Source: Panonychus citri (lineage: Eukaryota > Arthropoda > Arachnida > Trombidiformes > Tetranychidae). From it: a stretch of DNA of 64,000 bases. Location of the stretch: NCBI RefSeq assembly GCF_014898815.1, contig NW_026515549.1:868001-932000 (forward strand). The letters run 5' to 3'. The translations under genes were made by a program, and so were the position numbers. The notes under the pieces were generated by a model, which was not told the DNA's origin, ran no database searches, and worked only from the letters and a program-made list of their open reading frames with translations. Numbering within the stretch: position 1 is the first letter of the stretch; every line of letters starts with the position of its first letter. Shown here in pieces: positions 52,772-64,000 of this stretch.

Positions 52772-54496
52772 TTAGATTTGGATCAAAATGAGAGAGTAAA
52801 GTTGTATCAATGAGAGCGTTTTTAGCTTATCCAAAGCTTCATAATCTTGTTTAATCATTTTGAACTTTCGTTCTTTTGAGACTAATCGATAAAGTGGAAT
52901 TGCAAGTTGAGTAAAATTTGGGATATAACGTGAAAAATAGTTATAACATCCAAGAATTGATTGTAATTGTCTTACTGAAGTTGGACGTGGTAATCTTTTT
53001 AAAGCTTCGACTTTCTTTGGATCAGGTCGGATTCCATTACCATTGACTAAATGTCCCAACAATACCAATTCTTGACAACCAAATCGACATTTATCGGTTT
53101 TAATTTTTAAATTCCATTGCCGTAGACGGCTCAATACATTTTTAGTATTTTCCAATAAATCAGGCCACGACTTTCCGATAACAGGCACATCATCGAAATA
53201 TCCAATGCACTCAGAATAATTCAGTCCTTCCAGAACTTTATTCATAAGTCGTTGAAATTCAAAGGGGGCACATGATAAACCCATTGGTAACCTTTTATAT
53301 TGATATTTCCCATCAGGGGTTACAAATACTGTTTTACAACGTTCATCAGGCGGAATTTCAATTTGAAAGTATCCTTGATACAAATCAAACATGTTGAAGT
53401 ATTTACCATTTCTCACTGCTTCCAAGCAATCATCCACTCGGGGCATTGGGTGGTAAATTAATTTTGTCATGCGGTTGACCGCTCGAAGATCATTTAGTAA
53501 ACGATAAGATCCATCAGTTTTACTTATTAATAACGCAGGAGATCCACCAGGAGCATCAGAATGTTCAATAATATCGTTAGCTAAAAGATCCTTAATTATT
53601 TCTTGATAAGCTTTTCTTATTGTTATCGTACAAGGGTAGGGTTTTTGATATGGGACTTGATTATCGCCAATATCTATTCGAATAGGCCATTTCTGCCAGG
53701 GGACAAATCCAAGATCAGATCGGTTCTTCGAAAATACGTCAGAGAATTGCATTAATAGATTCAGTAGTTCGAACTTTTTATCTTCAGATAAATTTGAATC
53801 CATTCGCTTCATTAAACGTTCCTCCAAATTTGGGGTTTCAATCGATTCGGTAACGGGAATAGAGATTTTTTCTAACTCACCCGATTCTTCAACTGATTTG
53901 ATGAAACAATTAATTTCTTGTTCTTTGTGAGGATTAACTTTTTCACTTGGATATGATGGTTCAGGTTCATCATCATACCTTGGAGCATAAATTTGAGTTG
54001 AGGCAGATTGTTTACTCAATTCAATTGATTCTTGTGGTGTACAGAATCGGAAGAAGATTTCGGAATCTAAAGGTTCTGTATCCAAATACTCTTGAAGAGA
54101 CACTTTATATTCACCTCCAATATTTGTAATTGTAGTGAAGAAAATATCACAGAATTTATTTCCAACAACCATCACTGGTTCTAGATTATCACAAATTTGA
54201 AAACGTAAAGCTTTCACTGTTTTCATTTCTCGATGCATCATTAAAGCATAAGCAGCACCATGAACACTTAAAAAGTTGTTAGCAACTACACCTTTGATTA
54301 TTATATCTGAAGGCATAACATAAGCTTTTAATCTGTGGGCTAATTGTCGATCAATGCAGGCAGTATTAGCACCGGTGTCAATTAAGACATCACCAGAAAT
54401 AAATTGGGTTCGATCAGGTAAACACAAATGCATTGTTACCTTTGGAACATTTTCATTGTCGATTTGAGTAATCATTTGATGTTTTACATTTGACAT
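52772..54496 (-). pseudogene. Aspartic protease and reverse transcriptase (element 3)
   Basis: A 574-residue frame beginning with a retropepsin-like domain (VLIDTGANTACIDRQLA, ending VMVVGNKF) and an acidic linker. RT motifs are DIIEHSDAPGGSPALLISK, YRLLNDLRAVNRMTK, MFDLYQGYFQI, RLPMGLSCAPFEFQR and a catalytic box YFDD (CIGYFDDVPVIG). The thumb (LGHLVNGNGI) and connection (ILGCYNYFSRYIPNF) follow before frame loss near 52780. The protease keeps DTG. YFDD instead of Y(I/L/V)DD is less common in Ty3/gypsy. Confidence 0.85.
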
Positions 54497-54639
54497 AAAA
54501 CAAAATCGATAAGAGTTTGGACTCTCATTAGAAGTTGTTGCACTTATTAGATTAGATGAAATGGTAGTTGAACTTTTGGAAGATGTTGATTGATTACTTG
54601 AATCAGATTGAGAGGTTGGTCTCGGCTGATTTGATTGTG

Positions 54640-54725
54640 GTAATTGTGTTTTAACGGGACAATGATTAGCTGTATGTCCAGTTTCAAGACACTTCCAACA
54701 CTTAAGAACTTTTCTTACCGGTTCT
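54640..54725 (-). other. CCHC zinc knuckle of Gag (element 3)
   Basis: Between two frames the - strand encodes VLKCWKCLETGHTANHCPVK, a C-x2-C-x4-H-x4-C knuckle. It is separated from the gag frame (ending 54715) by a small frame shift and leads toward the protease start. Confidence 0.7.
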
Positions 54726-55491
54726 TCTGGTTGTTGTTGTAACGATTATCTTTAATTGTTGGAGTTCCAGTTAATTGTTGATTGTTTCTAATCTTAATCT
54801 TTTCTTGATAAGATTTCTCTTTCATTTTCTTTTGTTCCAAGTTGTTATAATATTTATGAATCAATACTCCAAGTAATGAATCTAAATCAACGTTTGCACG
54901 TACTTCGACCAAATGATCTCGTATATTTTTCGGTAGGTGTTCTAAAACTTCATAGATAAAACCTTGTTTTTCAATTTTACCTTTTACCTTTGTCACTCTA
55001 TCCTTGAGTTTTTCCACAAAGATTGATGGATGTTCATCAAAGTTATAAATTAATGAGCTTAATTCAGCTTGTGCTGTAGCTAAAGCGGCTGGACCTTTAA
55101 GGTAGTTTTCTAAAGCTTCAACATAACCATCGTAGGTGAGATCTTGTTCATCTAATGAATCGGCTGCATTCAAAAATTCATAAGCTAGAGCTTTCTTTAG
55201 AACACGTAATCGGGTTTCATCGGAACATCGTTCATACTTTAGTTGTCGTTTGACATTCTTAAGCCATTGCCATGCATCCATTGATGGCTTAAAGGGAGGT
55301 AGAACTGGGTCTTTATCAAACATTGGGTAAGGGAAATGTTGCACTGACTGATTACCATAAACAGGAATAGGAACTTGAACATTTTCCTGAACAGGAACAT
55401 TTATTACAGAAACTGGAGTTGGAACTCTTGGGGAAATTATCATTACCAATTTGTTGTTGTCTTCCTTGATGAAGAACATCTTCATCATCAT
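54715..55491 (-). pseudogene. Gag capsid-like region (element 3)
   Basis: A frame of 258 residues with a helical retrotransposon Gag pattern (PFKPSMDAWQWLKNVKRQLKY, LRVLKKALAYEFLNAAD, FVEKLKDRVTKVKGK, VLEHLPKNIRDHLVEVR), followed by a basic Asn/Gln-rich end before the knuckle. It overlaps the upstream N-terminal gag frame at 55352-55491, so an indel near 55400 separates them. Confidence 0.7.
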
Positions 55492-55996
55492 TACCAGTAG
55501 AGTCTAATAACGCACGTCTAATTTGAGTATCAGCATGTACCATTTTTCTTGCTGTACTTGCTCGAGGTTGGTCATCATCATCATCACCAAGTTTCCACTT
55601 TTTGATGATTGACCAGATTAACATTTTAACAGGTTTACTGATAGCTAATTGGTTAACCAATTCTTCAGTAGCCAAAGTCATCATTGTTTGTTTAACACCT
55701 AAATGAGAGATGATTTCTCTTATTTCGGTTTCATTAACTCCTTCCTTCCTCAATCTGAGAATCCATTCAGGAGTATTGATACCATTCAGCGAGTTTGAAC
55801 TCATTTTTCCAATATTAGAAATAGAAACATCGATGTTAACAATCATTAGTTGAGTAACAGCGGCTTCTTTTAATAAAATCTTAGCCAATTCCTCATTTGG
55901 AACTTCCAGGCCCCATGATTTTAATAAAGTTGATTGTTCGTCGAAAGAGAGACCAGAAATTTTTGAGGCTTCCTTTGGACTTTGTTCATCGGCCAT
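55352..55996 (-). pseudogene. Gag N-terminal region (element 3)
   Basis: Starts at an ATG at 55996 (MADEQSPKEASKISGLSF), with an alternative in-frame ATG at 56002, about 75-80 bases inside the 5' LTR edge. Mostly helical, with repeated hydrophobic heptads and an acidic patch (LGDDDDDQPRA). No named domain. It is the first coding region of the element, so taken as the N-terminus of Gag. Confidence 0.6.
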
Positions 55997-56041
55997 AAAC
56001 ACATAAGTAGGAAACGCGTCAGAAGGAAAGAGAAGCGGACA

Positions 56042-56059
56042 ATCCTGTCGACTGCGCCA
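56042..56059 (-). other. Candidate primer-binding site of element 3
   Basis: The - strand reads TGGCGCAGTCGACAGGAT, 16 bases inside the 5' LTR edge. TGG start and position fit a PBS, but the tRNA is not identified and the spacing is larger than usual. Confidence 0.45.
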
Positions 56060-56075
56060 TTTTGTAATGTTAAAT

Positions 56076-57062
56076 TGAAGGTTTGAACCAATTCAGGATT
56101 TTCTCAGGTCTTACAATTACCTAAAGATTCGTATGCTGGATTACCCGTGACCTTTACCACTTACACAATTTCCAATTTATATATTTAATAACGAAAAGAT
56201 TAAAATCTAACTCAATTCAATAAATCACAATATTGAACTATTCAGAATTAGAAACAAGAATAAAGGTGATTGCAGAGGTTCGAACCTTTACCTTTAGGAA
56301 AACAGATACTAATTCAATTCAAACCAAACACAGTGAGAACTATTCAGAATTAGAATCAAATGTGATTACAGATACTAGCTCAATTCAACACAAACACAGT
56401 GAGAACTATTCAGAGATAGAATCAAGATTGAGGTGATTTCAGAGATACTAACCTCAGGAGAAACAGATACTAATTCAATTCAACACAAATACAGTGAGAA
56501 CTATTCAGAATTAGAATCAAGACAATGGGAGAAGGTGAGTTCAGAGGTTTGAACCTTTACCATTAAATTAAGCACAAATTCAATTCAACACAAACACAGT
56601 GAGAACTATTCAGAATTAGCACTTATTAAAGTTAGCTTGAAGCTTCAACAGTACTAGGTGAAGAATAATAGAAACAAAATGTATTTTATTGTAACACTTG
56701 ACTATTAAGACTTAACACTTTCAAAATTAATGTTGGCTTTTTATAGCAACTTAAGAGGAAAAGGAAACAACTAAAGAATTTAGTTGATATGGAAAAAGCT
56801 AAATTGTTAGTCCAACAATTAAACATAATTAATTCTTTTGGGAATAAACAGAAATTTCGAAATTTATAAAAAAAAATAGAAAAATGGAGGAAAAGAAAAG
56901 AAAATGAGGGAAAGCAACATTTCTAGGGAAGGTTAACTAATTGCAATCCTTTGGGTTTTAAATGAGAAATTTCTAGAAAATAAAGAAAATTGTTAATCAT
57001 CTTTTGATGATAAATGAAATTAAATGACTCAATTGTTAAGAGAGTCAACAATTAACCCTTCA
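56076..57062 (-). repeat. 5' LTR of element 3
   Basis: 987 bp, nearly identical to 46411-47399, with the same internal repeats. The differences are short indels (for example near 56102, 56134, 56166, 56570 and 56629). The 3' flank ggtattaatattatt (57063-57077) nearly repeats the sequence to the left of the other LTR. Confidence 0.88.
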
Positions 57063-58172
57063 GGTATTAATATTATTTATTGCTCATTTATGGTTCGAGT
57101 TTAAAGTTGTTTAAAGATTTTATCGAAAATGAGATCGATTAAATAGTTTACCGATTATTTGTAACTCGAACATTTTTCACCTAATTGATCGATTATTCAA
57201 TCGATTGCATCAAACGATTTTTTCTTCAATCGACTTTTAGACAACTTTTTGGAAAAGACCTTTTCGAAATTTACTAAATGTCATTTCAAAATCATAATCC
57301 ATGATCAATCGGACTTATAAGAATAAATGGAAAATCTTTGATAAACTTAAATGATCTCTAGACTGCAACTCGAGCTAAAGTTCAAGCTGAAAGGTCCAAG
57401 AAATTGAAAAGACGTTTAACTTTGTCAACCAATTCAATTGACTTTTCTGATCTTTTGAGGTCAATGGTGATTTGATATTTTCAAAATTACGTCGAATAAA
57501 ACTTCTCAAGAATAAAAAATTTTCTCTAGAAATTTGAATAAACAATTCGCAAATCGCCAAAGTGGCCTAAAAGTTATTAGCGTCAACCTTTCCACACCAT
57601 TCACATGCCATCAACTTACGTCTCCATAACGAATGGCACATCAGAGATACAAAAAAATTTTCCCTGACACAAATTTTATGTTCACAGAAAATTCAAAAGT
57701 CTAATCAAAGTTGATGAAAAAAGATTAATATCAACTCGAGAAAGACACGTTTAGTATTCGAGGCATCGGTAACGATAAGCAGTCCAAACACGTGATTATT
57801 GTAATTGGTATTTTCGCTTCTGCTAATTAGACACGAAATGATTAACATTTAACCTCATGGTCCTCATATTGACTTATACTTATAGTCGTTATCTGTCTAT
57901 TGATCAAGAAACCCGAAAGATAATTAGTTTTTTCGTACTTTGTATAGTAATTTAGGCTTTTTTTTTATCAATTAAGCTGTTTTCTTGTTAGTTTGTCGTG
58001 AAACAATAATAGACAATTTTGATTTGACGTTAAGATGATGGTTTATTCAACCGAGTGATTTGTTTAGGTTGACAACAACTCATCAGATTTGTGACTTGTA
58101 TCACAAATTATACAAATTGTGAGAGAAATAGAATGTATAAAATTACCATTTTCAAATTAATCTCAAATGGTT
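57063..58172. other. Intergenic between element 3 and ARMC8
   Basis: AT-rich. No supported gene; the 61-codon frame at 57375-57560 has no coding features. Confidence 0.45.
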
Positions 58173-60475
58173 CTAATGAAAATTGGAAAATTGATCTAAT
58201 GCCGTTTTAGCTCGATCAAATAACGCTGTATCTTGAGTGTGGAGAAGCTGTTTCAAAGCACTTTTAACTCCCATGTCTTTCAATTTAGCTTGGCGTTTAG
58301 CTGCCCCATCTTCCTCTTTCCAAAGTAAATTAGATACACAAAAGACCGACGCTATTTGTAATTTGACATTACTGTGGATCATGTAGTTCAAGAGCTTCTT
58401 GAGAACTTCCTCATTGGACATGATGAATTCTTTGGCAGCATTGCCACTAGCGATATTCGCTAGAATACAAAGTGCTTGCTCTTTAATATCGGCTGGATGT
58501 TCATCATCAAGAGCCATGTTGACCGCTTGCATCAATTGTTTTCCATGAGATGACATGATTGAATCTATGTGCTGAAATAATTAATGTAAATAAGAAAATA
58601 AAATAACAGATTAACCAATGTAACATTAACTTAATCAACAAGGGCTTACATATTTAGTGGATAATAAGTTACGAATGAGACCAAGAGTTTTTATTACAAT
58701 TGTTGACTCTGGATCTGAAATTAGCTTTAAAATTTGAGCAGTTCCAAGACAAGTGAGGATTTGGTTTTTCGTATTTTGATCTGCTTGAAATGCCATATTC
58801 ATGAGAGCCCATACGCCGTTCAATCTTAAAGCGGTTTCTGAACGTTCAGTTAAAGAGCAAAGTCTCTCTACCGCATTACGATCCAAGAAATGCTGTTGAT
58901 GAAAAATTCCAAGTTATTAATTGAGTAGATAGATTATCGATAATTACTTACTTCTTTGCTTGGTGAGAATTCAAGAAGAAGATTACATAAGGTGCTCGAT
59001 ACAACAATCAAAACATCATCAGTTGCATTATTTAAAAGACTCTTCAATGGAATCCAAACATGATGGTCTTGAAAGGTTGTCCTTAATTGTTGAACTGATC
59101 TCGATAATGAGTGAAGACATCGTAATGCTGCCAATCTGATCTTTAAATTGGGATCTGATAAACCATTGATAATATTTTCCATCAGCATATCTGTTTCTAT
59201 TATCTTCTTTCTTGTATCTTCTTCGTTAGCAGCTAAAGAAGCAAACGCCTTGAGAGCAGCTTCTTTCATCTCCTGACCGATGGTTAGCTTTACTTTTTCG
59301 ACAAAATCAGCCTCAGTCATTGATGCAGGTTCGTCTTGTGGTGATGAACTTTTTTCAAAAGGAACAGCATTTTGCTTCTCTGAAAGTCCTTGACATGAAG
59401 GTTGATATTTGAAAAAATCGGCTAATGTTGGTATAATATGATTACAAATAGCTGCAGTTTTTTGAAGTTCAGAATCTACTTCAGTTAAATAGGCAAGAAT
59501 ATGAGCCGATGCCGCTCTTATACAGGGCTCTTTATCCTTTTCACACATACGAGCCAATGTAGGGAGAGTTTTGAAAACAATTTCATTGTCTTTGGACAAA
59601 ATTGCTCCAGCACGGTACATGTAAGTCAAGCATTTCGCTGCGTTGAATTGAATTGTTGGCGTGTTTTCCTGGTTCATAAGCTCAGTCAATATTTGTGGAA
59701 GTCTTTTACCATTGATTGAAGTTGAAACAGCAATTTCAGAGGCAGCCTCATTTTGGTGACAAATCGCTGCCAACAGTTCAAGAGCTGGTATTTTAACCTT
59801 GTAAGCTGGCGAAAGGGTAAGGTTAGCAACTGTTTGGATAGCACCGTAGTTGCACAGTGCAGCTTGATGTTCAACGGTTTGGCATGAATTAGCCAAAATA
59901 TTGGCGATACATTCCTGAATAACCCAGTTACGAGATGACAAGGCCAATTTCAATAGGAAAGTCACAAAAGATACCCCGTAAGGTTTTGAATCGTAAATAA
60001 GATCAATAGGAGCATATGATGAAGTGAAGATGGATCTTAATGCTCTTAAACTGATCTCAACTAGTGATGAGCTACTTTTTGGATCTGAAATTTTTTGCAT
60101 CAACACGGGAACCGTTCCAACATCAATTATCACTCTCAGGTGATCCGAAGTACCTTTGGCCAAACTACAAATAATAGCGATAGATTCATGGCAAAGTTGC
60201 TCCTTGACTGTTTCATCTAAAATCAATTTTAAAAGTCTTGGAACGATTCCTCTTTCAATGATGTTTTCTTTATTCTTATTGCTTCCAATGACATTGTTCT
60301 TTATAAACCTAGAGAAAAAGTAGAATTTAGAAAAAAAGAAAACATCCATTGAGTACAATAACAGTCGCTAGAAAAGTCGAATGATATCAAACGATACTCA
60401 CATTACTGATTTGATACATTTTCCTGGGTCAGATGAATAAATAGAGTCAATCATGTTCCAATTCTTCCCACTCAC
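58173..60475 (-). CDS. ARMC8: ARMC8, armadillo-repeat subunit of the GID/CTLH ubiquitin ligase (5' end incomplete)
   Basis: Exons 60402-60475, 58952-60308, 58650-58892 and 58173-58571 join in phase to about 690 residues. Tandem armadillo repeats fill the protein. Long stretches match human ARMC8 as I know it, for example NAAKCLTYMYRAGAI, CLHSLSRSVQQLRTTFQDH, LCNLLLEFSPSKE, GVWALMNMAFQADQ and KTLGLIRNLLSTK. The yeast counterpart, Gid5, bridges substrate receptors to the ligase core in cytosol and nucleus. The first listed exon starts after a good acceptor (ccgagcag) at 60475 with VSGKNWNMIDSIYSSDP, so a short upstream coding exon probably lies in 60480-60900 but was not identified; an internal ATG at 60454 could also serve. 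It shares its promoter region with COMMD3. Confidence 0.88.
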
Positions 60476-60944
60476 CTGCTCGGAAATACAAAGAAAAAAA
60501 AATATAACAAATGAATATAAACAATTAAAAATGACAAAGATTTTCACAAGAAGAGACTCATTGATAGTAACACTTTTCGGTCCTTCTTTCAGCTACTTAC
60601 AAAGCAGAGTTCTTTCAAATAATCAACAGTGTCCATTATTTTCACTTTTAATTAAAGAATCAAAAAAGCCAAATGATTATTTAAACAAATTTAAAAGGAA
60701 GTAGGAAATAAGATGACAACAAAGAGCAAAGAAAAAAAAATTGAACAAATTGTCCAAAAAGTTCTCGAATGAGCCAACAGGTGTCACCACAAACTCCACA
60801 GAGAAACAAATGGTTATCGCCTCGAGGAACAGCTGATTGGGTGTTTTTATTGAAAAAGAATAATTAATTTCGCTTGTGTTTTTCTCCATCTATTTTTATC
60901 TGTCAATTTATTCGGTGAATTTAGTTTTCTTCGTCCAATAGCCA
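60476..60944. promoter_or_regulatory. Bidirectional promoter region of ARMC8 and COMMD3
   Basis: Less than 470 bp separates the first recognised ARMC8 exon (-) from the COMMD3 ATG (+), so both promoters, and probably the first ARMC8 exon, lie here. No defined core element was recognised. Confidence 0.5.
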
Positions 60945-61538
60945 ATGGAACTGTGTCAAGATGTCATCACGGGTTTGTCTTTGCTCCGAGATGATTCGAG
61001 GGTAAACAAGTCGCAGTTAATTGAATTGATTTCGACAATCGGCCAATCTTTGACTTGCGGAATTGGCTCTTCCCTGGACAAGGCCATGGACTCGGCTGAA
61101 CTTAAATTAGTTGGTTTGGCGATCGTGAGTGTCTTTCTTGAGACTGCGAAAAATAACAAAGCTTTGAACGAGGAAATGTTGTTGATTGAAACGTCACTTA
61201 ATGAGGCTGCTGTTGACTCTCATTTCACTCAACTAATTGTGGATGAATACAAGGTAATTGAAAAGCAATTAAAAGGACATCTTGCTAATATCAACATTTC
61301 TACAGATATGAAAGAAAGTACTCTCAGTGAACTGATTGACACGAGATGGAGACAAGATGTAATAATCAAGTCTAAATATCGTAATCAAGTGAATGAAATC
61401 AACTACCTGGTTGATTTATTAAACAATCACGGAAGGAGAATCAGCTTTTCATCTGATCTCCCGGGTTTGCAAGATTTAGGTTACCAATTAAAGGATTGTT
61501 GTAAGGCCGTCGAAAACACTTTCAAAATTGTTAACTGA
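60945..61538 (+). CDS. COMMD3: COMMD3, COMM-domain protein
   Basis: A single exon of 197 residues. The N-terminal HN helical domain begins MELCQDVITGLSLL, like COMMD3 proteins (MELSESVQKGF in human). The C-terminal COMM domain contains LSELIDTRWRQDVIIKSKYR and ISFSSDLPGLQDLGYQLKDC, aligning with COMMD3 rather than the other COMMD members. COMMD3 is part of the ten-subunit Commander complex, acting with CCDC22/CCDC93 in endosomal recycling and linked to NF-kB control. The length is standard (human 195). Confidence 0.85.
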   Translation: MELCQDVITGLSLLRDDSRVNKSQLIELISTIGQSLTCGIGSSLDKAMDSAELKLVGLAIVSVFLETAKNNKALNEEMLLIETSLNEAAVDSHFTQLIVDEYKVIEKQLKGHLANINISTDMKESTLSELIDTRWRQDVIIKSKYRNQVNEINYLVDLLNNHGRRISFSSDLPGLQDLGYQLKDCCKAVENTFKIVN

Positions 61539-63873
61539 CCAATTCTTTTATGTGTTTATTTTCCAGATACAATCTTATTATTCTGATTATGAAATGATTA
61601 ACCGAATTACTTGCAGGTATCTAATGAAAATTGTTTATTAAACAATCAACTTGATTCTCTTTTTCTCTTTTTCTCTCTCTCTCTACTTATTATTATATTT
61701 TCTTCTCACAATTGCTATTGACTTGAGGCAATGATTTCTTTTCTTTTCATAGAATAGTTTTTCCTCCTCGATCGACCCCCTTCCCACCTCCTTCCAGCCC
61801 TCTCACTTTCCTTTCACACCTTCAATTGCTGCTACTTTCCTTACCTATTCTGTCAATTGACGCTAATGCCTGAAGGGGTTGGGGCAAAGTTTAAGGTTGA
61901 CAGTGACACCACAGAGTGTGACGACCTGTAGCGAAGGGACTAAGATTTACTCACTCTTTTTCTTTCTTCTTCTCTTTCATCCCTCATCCTCAATTCTCTC
62001 TCTCTCTCTCTTTCTCTAACAAGACACATCGTTGTAAAATCTCAGCTACTTGATAGATTCATAGATGGACAAGAAGGTGCGGTGATAAATTGGCCTCAAA
62101 ATGATCTTCCCTTTTCTTGAGAAGTATTTTTGTTGCAACAGTTGACGTTACAATTTTACGTGTTCGATTCAATTCTAATCATTTTGATCCCCTCCCACTC
62201 TTTGTTATATTTAACACAAACTGATTCTTGATAAATTATCTTGACCTGGACTCATATCCCACTGATCGATGTCCAACGGGTCAAATCTTTGTCCTGCCAT
62301 TTAAATGTTTCATCTTACGTCCTGTGGACTTGAGGTCAAGTCAACGTTTAATGTTAATTTATTATAATTTTCCATTCCAATACAAAATGAAGCTATATGG
62401 TGTTAGAGAGAGAATGATAGTAAATAAAGGAGAGAATAAGGTAAGAAACGTCTCAATGGAAAAAAAGTGAATGAGTGGCGTGAAAAATGCGATTCAATGA
62501 TAGATAATAAGTGGGAGTGTGAAGATGATGAAGAAAAGAGATTCAATGAATGAGTGACAAAATGACAAAAGCCCTTTGGTTTATTTTCTCAGTAATTCAA
62601 AGTCGTTAACTTGATTGTCATTATGATTATTGATCTTATTAAGACAGAATGAAAAGAAAAGTAAAAGATTGAGTTAAGATAAATGAAACAATCAACATAA
62701 TTGTCTGTAATTTACTGTTATTTTAAATACTTTTCATGTCAATGGAACTTATTTACTCAGGGCTTCCCATCCCCAACAATCTAGAATCAATTTAATTATC
62801 CATTTTTATTCACCATCGTTACCATGATTTACTTGATTGATGAGTTGAAATGCTCAGGGGGATAAAGGTCATCCCAGGAACGTGGTCATCTATTACCATT
62901 AATACCTGAAACTAGTTAGACTTGAATCAGAACATTGACCAACTTGGTTCCCTGCGATAATCATTGTACCATAAAGATTGAAGGGAAGATCATGAATACT
63001 GATAGATGAATAGTTAACTATGGGCAACCATGAAATAGAAACATAAGATGATAATAATAGTTGAAAGCTCGTTGATTATATAATAAGCCCCAGTTACCTG
63101 TCAAAATGATGTTGCATCAGAATAGAGAGTAACCTGTTTCTTTTCACCATATTGTCTGTTCTAAGCCACAATTAATTTTGACACTAATCGAGAGTTAACT
63201 CATATTTTGCTCTCCTTGACTCCCTCATACTTAAAATCAATCGTTTGTACCTTTCATCACCATCACCTCATCTCCATCTTCATCTTCATCTTCATCTTCA
63301 ACCTTTCAAAATCATGAGATAACTCAATCATGTTACCTTTTATTTTTTAGATTAATATTTTCTTGAAATTAGTTTTTCTCAAATTCATTTTGAAACATTA
63401 CAATTATTGCGAAAGAAAATGTAAAATCGTATCAGATGATTTATTAGAAGCAACTTTTTATCAACTTTTTGATTTGCATCATTTAACTAATTGATTGTAG
63501 CTTAATTGTTGTCAAAATTGATGCACAAATAATTATTCGTATGTGTATAACTTGTCTGAAGTTTCAAAAATTTCGAAAATTCAATTTTTTTCTATCAGAG
63601 AAAAAATCTACTTCTCAAAACTGTTTATTCTCTATTCATTTTCATTAGTAATATTTACTATCATTAATTTAAATTATTCTCAACCATTCGTTTTTTCGTA
63701 TGAGAAAATTAACAATTGTTCTTAATCAATCCAATCTCTAGGTACTAATTATCTTTACTAAAGTTTCTCCGTCTTGTTTTCCAATTTAAAACTCAATTCG
63801 ATGATCAGCTGATAATCGTGAAAGTGAATGAATTAATATTAATTTGATTTTTTTCTGTTCTCTTTTTAATTAG
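61539..63873. other. Long non-coding region after COMMD3
   Basis: No supported coding region. It contains CT-rich microsatellites at about 61656-61686 and 61990-62020, an (atcttc)n run at about 63271-63300, and a pyrimidine-rich stretch near 61750-61830. It probably holds the COMMD3 3' UTR and an upstream region or large intron of the next gene. Confidence 0.45.
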
Positions 63874-63926
63874 AACTGCTATTTGTCAGCATCATTCTCA
63901 GGCTCAACGTGCAAGGCTTGTTCATG
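63874..63926 (+). other. Possible internal exon at the window edge
   Basis: A strong polypyrimidine-AG acceptor (ctgttctctttttaattag) precedes a 53-bp segment with one frame reading TAICQHHSQAQRARLVHG, followed by a GTTAGC that could be a donor. It may belong to a gene extending beyond base 64000. Weak evidence. Confidence 0.2.
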
Positions 63927-64000
63927 GTTAGCATTTCGGAAGAGTTGAAGAAAAGAAATATCGATTTGATATTAGACCTTTAACTTTTTGTTATTTTCTC

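Larger units (their letters stand above)
46411..57062 (-). mobile_element. LTR retrotransposon with a third ORF of RING/exonuclease type (element 3)
   Basis: Direct LTRs at 46411-47399 and 56076-57062, both TGAAGG...CCTTCA, enclose on the - strand gag (two frames), a CCHC knuckle, protease-RT, RNase H, integrase and a long third ORF. Near-identical LTRs, differing by a handful of short indels, indicate a recent insertion. A Ty3/gypsy-type integrase-last order supports that superfamily. Frames break near 55400, 54700, 52780 and 52530, and at the end of ORF3. The third ORF occupies the place of env but shows no signal peptide, fusion peptide or membrane anchor. Confidence 0.88.

Noticed and set aside
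60677..60889. 70-codon - strand ORF as the missing first exon of ARMC8
   Set aside because: No convincing donor site connects it to the exon at 60475, and its sequence does not resemble the ARMC8 N-terminus.
61650..62025. Pyrimidine-rich blocks as a functional tract
   Set aside because: Simple CT microsatellites without a neighbouring exon that could be supported.

Overview
The window is nuclear DNA of a small-genome, AT-rich animal, most likely an arthropod and possibly a mite. This rests on spliced metazoan genes with short GT-AG introns, a neuropeptide-type GPCR, and env-bearing Ty3/gypsy elements of the kind common in arthropods. The species cannot be fixed from the sequence. No CRISPR array, rRNA or confident tRNA gene was seen.

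Layout. (1) 1-5329, + strand: damaged Ty3/gypsy element (protease, RT, RNase H, integrase, Env-like). (2) 5330-17276, - strand: a second Ty3/gypsy element with a complete 5' LTR at 16103-17276, gag, pol and env, a 1.46-kb internal tandem duplication, and a truncated 3' LTR joined to element 1. Between env and the 3' LTR lies a broken gene with two CCHC knuckles and a DEDDh 3'-5' exonuclease domain. (3) 17280-40700: a host gene block. It contains a lark/RBM4-like RNA-binding protein, a KIAA2013 orthologue, a secreted Cu/Zn superoxide dismutase, an SPPL2-type intramembrane protease with an antisense gene in its intron, a secreted lipase, a carbohydrate sulfotransferase, and a cluster of paralogous small secreted proteins. 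A 1.7-kb segment of that cluster (38307-40108) is copied at 17280-18996. (4) 40.7-46.4 kb: mostly non-coding DNA, an NPY/NPF-type GPCR and a Tigger/pogo-like MITE with TA target duplications. (5) 46411-57062, - strand: a young LTR retrotransposon with near-identical LTRs, gag, pol and, in the env position, a long third ORF combining RING-like and TRAF-like zinc-binding clusters with a DEDDh-exonuclease fold whose catalytic acids look replaced. (6) 58.1-61.5 kb: ARMC8 (GID/CTLH subunit, -) head-to-head with COMMD3 (+). (7) 61.5-64 kb: no recognisable gene apart from a possible exon at the edge.

The most interesting signal is that two different LTR retrotransposons each carry an exonuclease-type module downstream of pol. 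One looks catalytically intact in its motifs although frameshifted; the other looks catalytically dead but is in a long open frame joined to RING/TRAF-like fingers. I know of no described element with this design, but no search could be run. Repeat copies differ by many short indels, so some frameshifts may be assembly errors.
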